Of a stretch of DNA of 64,000 nt, positions 60,658 through 64,000 are shown piece after piece. The notes under the pieces were generated by a model. The model was not told the origin of the DNA, did no database searches, and saw nothing but the letters and a program-made list of their open reading frames with translations. Position 1 is the first letter of the stretch. Each line of letters begins with the position of its first letter. The translations under genes and the position numbers were made by a program. The stretch is taken from NCBI RefSeq assembly GCF_947501905.1, contig NZ_CANMXL010000003.1, forward strand, positions 124,001 through 188,000, given 5' to 3'. Source of the DNA: an uncultured Winogradskyella sp. GTDB taxonomy: Bacteria; Bacteroidota; Bacteroidia; Flavobacteriales; Flavobacteriaceae.

Positions 60658-61092
60658 ATGACAATTTCTATAGGTAATGATCATGCAGGTCCAGATTATA
60701 AACAAGCTATTGTAAAACATCTTGAATCAAAAGGAATTACTGTGAAAAATTATGGTACCGATACTTTAGATAGCGTTGATTACCCAGATTTTGTACATCC
60801 TGTAGCAAAAGATGTTAATGATAATAACGTAGATTTTGGTATTCTTGTTTGTGGTTCTGCAAATGGTGTAGCGATGACAGCAAATAAATATCCTAATGTA
60901 CGTGCTGGTATTTGTTGGATGAATGAAATAACAGAACTCACACGGCAGCATAATAATGCTAATATTATATGTATTCCAGCAAGATATACAGCCATACCGC
61001 AAGCTATAAAGATGGTAGATACATTTTTAGAAACCGCTTTTGAAGGCGGTCGTCACCAAAACAGAGTTAATAAAATACCTATGAGTTGCTAA
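60658..61092 (+). CDS. rpiB: Ribose 5-phosphate isomerase B (RpiB/LacAB family)
   Basis: This enzyme interconverts ribose 5-phosphate and ribulose 5-phosphate. Seen: ISIGNDHAGPDYKQAIV (Asp/His active-site start), VDYPDFVHPVA, the catalytic cysteine in FGILVCGSANGVAMTANK, and NDANIICIPAR-type block (ANIICIPARY), with C-terminal ENRVNKIP-like part. Length 144 aa. It is the first plus-strand gene right of the candidate origin and lies 20 bp before the CDF transporter gene, so the two may be co-transcribed. Confidence 0.94.
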   Translation: MTISIGNDHAGPDYKQAIVKHLESKGITVKNYGTDTLDSVDYPDFVHPVAKDVNDNNVDFGILVCGSANGVAMTANKYPNVRAGICWMNEITELTRQHNNANIICIPARYTAIPQAIKMVDTFLETAFEGGRHQNRVNKIPMSC

Positions 61093-61112
61093 TATGTTGT
61101 AAATAAAATAAC

Positions 61113-62030
61113 ATGGGTCACGGTCATTCTCATCATCATTCACACAGTCATAAAGACGTTAACGGCCGCAATCTTTTAATTTCAATTATTTTAAATATAG
61201 CTATAACTATAGCTCAAATTATTGGCGGTATAATATCTGGTAGTTTAGCTTTATTAAGTGATGCACTTCATAACTTTAGCGATGTTATATCTCTTGTTAT
61301 AAGTTATATTGCAAATAAACTTGTAAAACGTAAAGCATCTATAAAACGTACTTTTGGTTATAAACGTGCAGAAATTTTAGCAGCTTTTATCAATGCTTCA
61401 ACTCTTGTAATTGTTGCAATACTTCTCATTTTTGAAGCGACAGAACGTTTTCAAAACCCACAACAAATAGAATCTAATCTAGTGATTTGGTTATCTATAA
61501 TTGCAATTTTAGGTAATGGTTTTAGTGTACTACTACTTAAAAATAATGCTGATGATAATATGAATATGAAAAGCGCTTACTTACATCTCTTAACGGATAT
61601 GATGGCAAGTATAGCTGTTTTAATTGGAGGTCTTTTAATGAAGTATTATCAAGTTTACTGGGTAGATAGTGCTTTAACTTTAGTTATAGCTTTATATCTC
61701 ATTGTTATGGGTTGGGATTTACTAAAAAATTCTACCAAAGTTTTAATGTTATTTACCCCTGACGATGTACCTATAGATTCTATTATTAAAGATGTTCAAA
61801 CCATTAAATCTATAAAAAATGTACACCATGTGCATGTTTGGCAATTAAATGAAGATGAGATCCATCTCGAAGCTCATATAGACTTTATAGATGATATATC
61901 ACTTTCAGAATTTAACACCGTTCTTCATGAAGTAGAGGAACTCCTATTACATAAATACAAGATTAACCATGTAAATATTCAACCAGAATATGGTAAGTGT
62001 GATACTAAATCTGTAATTGTACAAGATTGA
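61113..62030 (+). CDS. Cation diffusion facilitator (CzcD/ZitB-like) metal exporter
   Basis: This inner-membrane antiporter exports Zn2+ or related divalent cations in exchange for protons. Seen: a His-rich N terminus (GHGHSHHHSHSHKD), six membrane helices, the HDxxD-type site in LLSDALHNFSDVISL (helix II), and the matching site in YLHLLTDMMASIAVL (helix V), plus a C-terminal cytoplasmic domain with VHHVHVWQLNEDEIHLEAHIDF. Length 305 aa is typical of ZitB/CzcD. It follows rpiB by 20 bp. Confidence 0.93.
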   Translation: MGHGHSHHHSHSHKDVNGRNLLISIILNIAITIAQIIGGIISGSLALLSDALHNFSDVISLVISYIANKLVKRKASIKRTFGYKRAEILAAFINASTLVIVAILLIFEATERFQNPQQIESNLVIWLSIIAILGNGFSVLLLKNNADDNMNMKSAYLHLLTDMMASIAVLIGGLLMKYYQVYWVDSALTLVIALYLIVMGWDLLKNSTKVLMLFTPDDVPIDSIIKDVQTIKSIKNVHHVHVWQLNEDEIHLEAHIDFIDDISLSEFNTVLHEVEELLLHKYKINHVNIQPEYGKCDTKSVIVQD

Positions 62031-62117
62031 AAATAAACACGTAATCAAAAAAAATAGTATTTAACGGCTTTTATTTTATAATTGCTATTTCATTAGTTAA
62101 TTTAGCATCGTATTACT

Positions 62118-62266
62118 TTAATCTAACATTATAAATGGTGAAATAATTGAAGTTTTTTTAATAACGTTTTAAACACTTTATAGTTAGATTAATAAGTATA
62201 ATTTAATGGGGATTAATTATACTTGACAGATTAAACCTTGAGTATATATTACTCAAGGTTTTTTTA
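62118..62266 (+). ncRNA. Candidate structured RNA or 3'-UTR element with terminator
   Basis: Three consecutive inverted repeats lie in the 285-bp spacer: a 16-bp stem with a 2-base bulge (62118-62135 with 62177-62192, 41-base loop); AAGTATAATT (62194-62203) with AATTATACTT (62215-62224), extended inward to a GGGG loop; and AACCTTGAGTA (62234-62244) with TACTCAAGGTT (62250-62260), followed by seven T. The last is a terminator. The set may be a small RNA, or the processed 3' UTR of the metal exporter gene. Confidence 0.45.
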
Positions 62267-62267
62267 T
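62234..62267 (+). terminator. Strong rho-independent terminator
   Basis: 11-bp perfect stem AACCTTGAGTA/TACTCAAGGTT with loop TATAT, then a seven-T tract. It ends about 200 bases after the CDF gene stop. Confidence 0.88.
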
Positions 62268-62285
62268 CCTAATTTCTTTTTAGCT

Positions 62286-62293
62286 TAAGTTTG
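62286..62293 (+). promoter_or_regulatory. -7 promoter box (TAAGTTTG) for the ElaA-like gene
   Basis: TAAGTTTG, 22 bases before the ATG at 62316 and just after the terminator. Confidence 0.55.
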
Positions 62294-62315
62294 TTGTAAC
62301 TTAATAAATAGCTTA

Positions 62316-62759
62316 ATGATAGAGACTTCTATAAAACAATTTTCTGAACTTAATACACAGGAATTATATGACATACTTCAACTTAGAAGTGAAGTTTTTG
62401 TGGTTGAGCAGGATTGTATTTATCAGGATATTGATGGTAAAGATCAAAAAGCATTACATGTTTTAGGTTATAAAAAAGGAAAACTTGTAGCTTATACACG
62501 AATTTTTAAACCAGGAGATTATTTTAATGAAGCCAGCATTGGTAGAGTAGTGGTTGTAGAAAATCAAAGACACCATAAATATGGTTACGATATAATGAAA
62601 GCATCTGTAAAAACTATAGAAAATCATTATAATACAGAGACTATTTTAATTTCTGCTCAAGTTTACTTAAAACGCTTTTATAATAATCTAGGTTTTTATG
62701 AAACAGGAGATACATACTTAGAAGACGGAATTCCTCATATTAAAATGAAGAAAAGTTAG
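62316..62759 (+). CDS. ElaA-like GNAT acetyltransferase
   Basis: This 147-aa protein has the GNAT fold of the ElaA group: LYDILQLRSEVFVVEQDCIYQDIDGKD near the start (R.EVFVVEQ.C.Y.D.DG.D is the ElaA signature), YTRIFKPGDYFNEASIGRVVV, HHKYGYDIMKASV as acetyl-CoA region, and LKRFYNNLGFYETGDTYLEDGIPH at the end. The acetylated substrate is unknown. Its stop is one base from the convergent OmpA-like gene's stop. Confidence 0.9.
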   Translation: MIETSIKQFSELNTQELYDILQLRSEVFVVEQDCIYQDIDGKDQKALHVLGYKKGKLVAYTRIFKPGDYFNEASIGRVVVVENQRHHKYGYDIMKASVKTIENHYNTETILISAQVYLKRFYNNLGFYETGDTYLEDGIPHIKMKKS

Positions 62760-62760
62760 A

Positions 62761-63585
62761 TTAGTGTCCAACTTTTGTTACTAAAAATTCCACACGGCGA
62801 TCAAGCCTTTGAGGACCACCTAAAGGAAACTTACGTTTCATACCAATATATTTCATTCTATGCCTGCTGACTCCTTTACTCGCTAGATAATCGTAAATAT
62901 ATTTTGCGCGCGCATAAGACAAATTTCTTTTTTTTGTCTTACCATCAATAGCATCTCTTTCTCCACTCGTACAACAGACATGACCTTCAATTGTAAAATA
63001 AATGTCACTACGTTTTACTAAAATGGAAGCAATTTTATTTAATATTACTCTAGATTCTGGTATTAAGTAACTATAACCACGCTCAAACAACAAGTTTTCT
63101 AACAATATTTTATCTCCCACCTTTAAGTCTCCACTTAAAATTGTTTCTAAATTTTTGGAATCGAAATTATTTTCTCTGGCAGGGAAAACAGGAGATACTA
63201 TTATTTCTACTTTTCTATTAAGACCCCTAATTCTTTTTACATCATTTTCTTTAATAATACGAAGCAATAATTCTCCTTTACCGTCTGTATTGGTAATTAA
63301 AGACTCATCAAATTCGTTATTGGTTAAGACTTCTTTAATAACATTGGCCCGATTTTGGGAGAGTACCATATTATAGGAATGGCTGCCTCGATCATCGCAA
63401 AAACCATAAATAGAAATCTTATTTATATCCACTGACTCAATATCATCTAAGAAGAGAAGAAGTCTATACATTTCAGTTTCTGGAATAGAATATTTGTCTG
63501 TTTCAAAATAGACAATGTGTTTTATCTCGGTTTGAGATATTACCAACTGAAAACAAAAAAGAGCAAGAAAAAATAACCTTTTCAT
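62761..63585 (-). CDS. OmpA-family protein with two OmpA-like domains
   Basis: This 274-aa protein has a signal peptide (RLFFLALFCFQLVISQTE) and two OmpA/MotB-like peptidoglycan-binding domains without an N-terminal barrel: one at about 27-125 (YFETDKYSIPETEMYRLL, then GFCDDRGSHSYNMVLSQNRANVI) and one at about 165-270 (VILNKIASIL, then GHVCCTSGERDAIDG, LSYARAKYIYDYLASKGV, RLDRRVEFLV). The second has the more typical C-terminal NRRVE-like motif (DRRVE). It follows the S41 gene by 84 bp. Confidence 0.85.
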   Translation of the reverse strand: MKRLFFLALFCFQLVISQTEIKHIVYFETDKYSIPETEMYRLLLFLDDIESVDINKISIYGFCDDRGSHSYNMVLSQNRANVIKEVLTNNEFDESLITNTDGKGELLLRIIKENDVKRIRGLNRKVEIIVSPVFPARENNFDSKNLETILSGDLKVGDKILLENLLFERGYSYLIPESRVILNKIASILVKRSDIYFTIEGHVCCTSGERDAIDGKTKKRNLSYARAKYIYDYLASKGVSRHRMKYIGMKRKFPLGGPQRLDRRVEFLVTKVGH

Positions 63586-63669
63586 TATAAAGGGTTTTTA
63601 CCACAAAACTTTGCTTTTAAAGCAAGGTTTGTAGCTTATCCGCTTTATAAATATATAAAATTTAGATTT

Positions 63670-64000
63670 TTAGTTTAAAATCTTGTTGTATTTAGATGGA
63701 TTTGAAAGAAGATCTAACGCTTTCTTTATTTCAGTATTATTGACTTTATAATAATCGTAAAGCCCCTCAGAATAGAAATAGCGTTTTATAATTTCATCTC
63801 TTAAAAGCAAAGATAATTTTTCCTTGTCCTTGTTGACAGCTGAAGTTTTATAGTCTTCTAAAGCAGAAACTAATTGATTGTATTCAGAAGCAATTGTGTT
63901 ATTTAGCTCTTCTTCTTCAGCAACCTCTATAGCTTTACTAAGCGCTTTCTCTGTTTTAGTCTCAAAATTAAAATCGTTACTCTTTAAATAATTTTTAAAA
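63670..64000 (-). CDS. S41 (carboxy-terminal processing) peptidase, C-terminal end, partial
   Basis: A minus-strand frame is open from the window end to a stop at 63670-63672, giving about 110 residues of the protein's C terminus. It includes NDFNFETKTEKALSKAIEVA, an acidic helical region, DEIIKRYFYSEGLYDYY and NPSKYNKIL. As I remember, flavobacterial S41 processing proteases end with this kind of helical tail (EIVKRYFYREGLY-like). The protease and PDZ domains are outside the window, so the family call is tentative. Confidence 0.6.
   Translation of the reverse strand, partial: FKNYLKSNDFNFETKTEKALSKAIEVAEEEELNNTIASEYNQLVSALEDYKTSAVNKDKEKLSLLLRDEIIKRYFYSEGLYDYYKVNNTEIKKALDLLSNPSKYNKILN

Noticed and set aside
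60766-61002. Two open frames on the minus strand opposite rpiB
   Set aside because: They lie wholly within a clear rpiB gene on the other strand and have no plausible product.

Overview
The window comes from a low-GC member of the Bacteroidota, most likely a marine flavobacterium. The evidence is a strongly AT-rich sequence, repeated TAnnTTTG-type -7 promoter boxes with few Shine-Dalgarno sites, lineage-typical families (DUF4837, DUF4175, head-GIN/DUF2807, GlnRS with a C-terminal tail, GH3), and Cys-anchored lipoproteins with acidic residues after the Cys. The genus cannot be fixed from sequence alone.

Region 1 (1-26.4 kb) is a large polysaccharide/glycoconjugate locus, almost entirely on the minus strand with genes overlapping or a few bases apart. 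Read in the direction of transcription it holds a 563-aa nucleoside-phosphorylase-like protein of unknown role, a Wzz-like membrane protein, rfbB-rfbA-rfbC-rfbD (dTDP-L-rhamnose), a TviB/TviC-like pair (UDP-HexNAc uronic acid), an O-antigen-ligase/polymerase-like protein, a Wzx-like flippase, a GNAT enzyme, a NodB-like deacetylase, a hexapeptide acyltransferase, two tandem paralogous polymerase-like membrane proteins, a GT4 glycosyltransferase, a small lipoprotein, a pglC-pglD-pglE-pglF-like cassette (di-N-acetylbacillosamine), UDP-glucose dehydrogenase, UDP-xylose synthase and a second, long initiating glycosyl-phosphotransferase. A plus-strand glycosyltransferase, cut by the window start, converges on the end of this locus. 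Predicted activated sugars are dTDP-rhamnose, a UDP-HexNAcA, UDP-GlcA/UDP-Xyl and UDP-diNAcBac, made for lipid-linked assembly and export. No Wzc kinase or Wza channel is present here.

Region 2 (26.4-60 kb) is mostly housekeeping: GH3-like enzyme, M23 envelope peptidase, TatA, DUF4837 lipoprotein, MltD-like transglycosylase, Pgk, DNA polymerase III delta', an OmpH-like lipoprotein, a methyltransferase, MnmG, YbeY, a DUF4175 protein, an AlkB-type hydroxylase, a modular lipoprotein, GltX, an SPFH protein, GlnS, FolB, tRNA-Cys(GCA), a VOC protein, a two-copy-N-domain methyltransferase, a LysE-type exporter, a small operon (zinc-ribbon, YbjQ, 2-TM protein, head-GIN) and RNase R. Two perfect parS-type palindromes flank mnmG.

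Region 3 (60.0-64 kb) starts with a 611-bp gene-free AT-rich spacer between divergent rnr and rpiB. It carries a perfect DnaA box and several DnaA-box-like repeats and is proposed as the chromosomal origin. The nearby parS pair and the predominance of minus-strand genes to the left support this. To the right lie rpiB, a CDF metal exporter, a candidate structured RNA, an ElaA-like GNAT, an OmpA-family protein and the C-terminal end of a probable S41 protease. No CRISPR array, insertion sequence, rRNA or prophage was seen.
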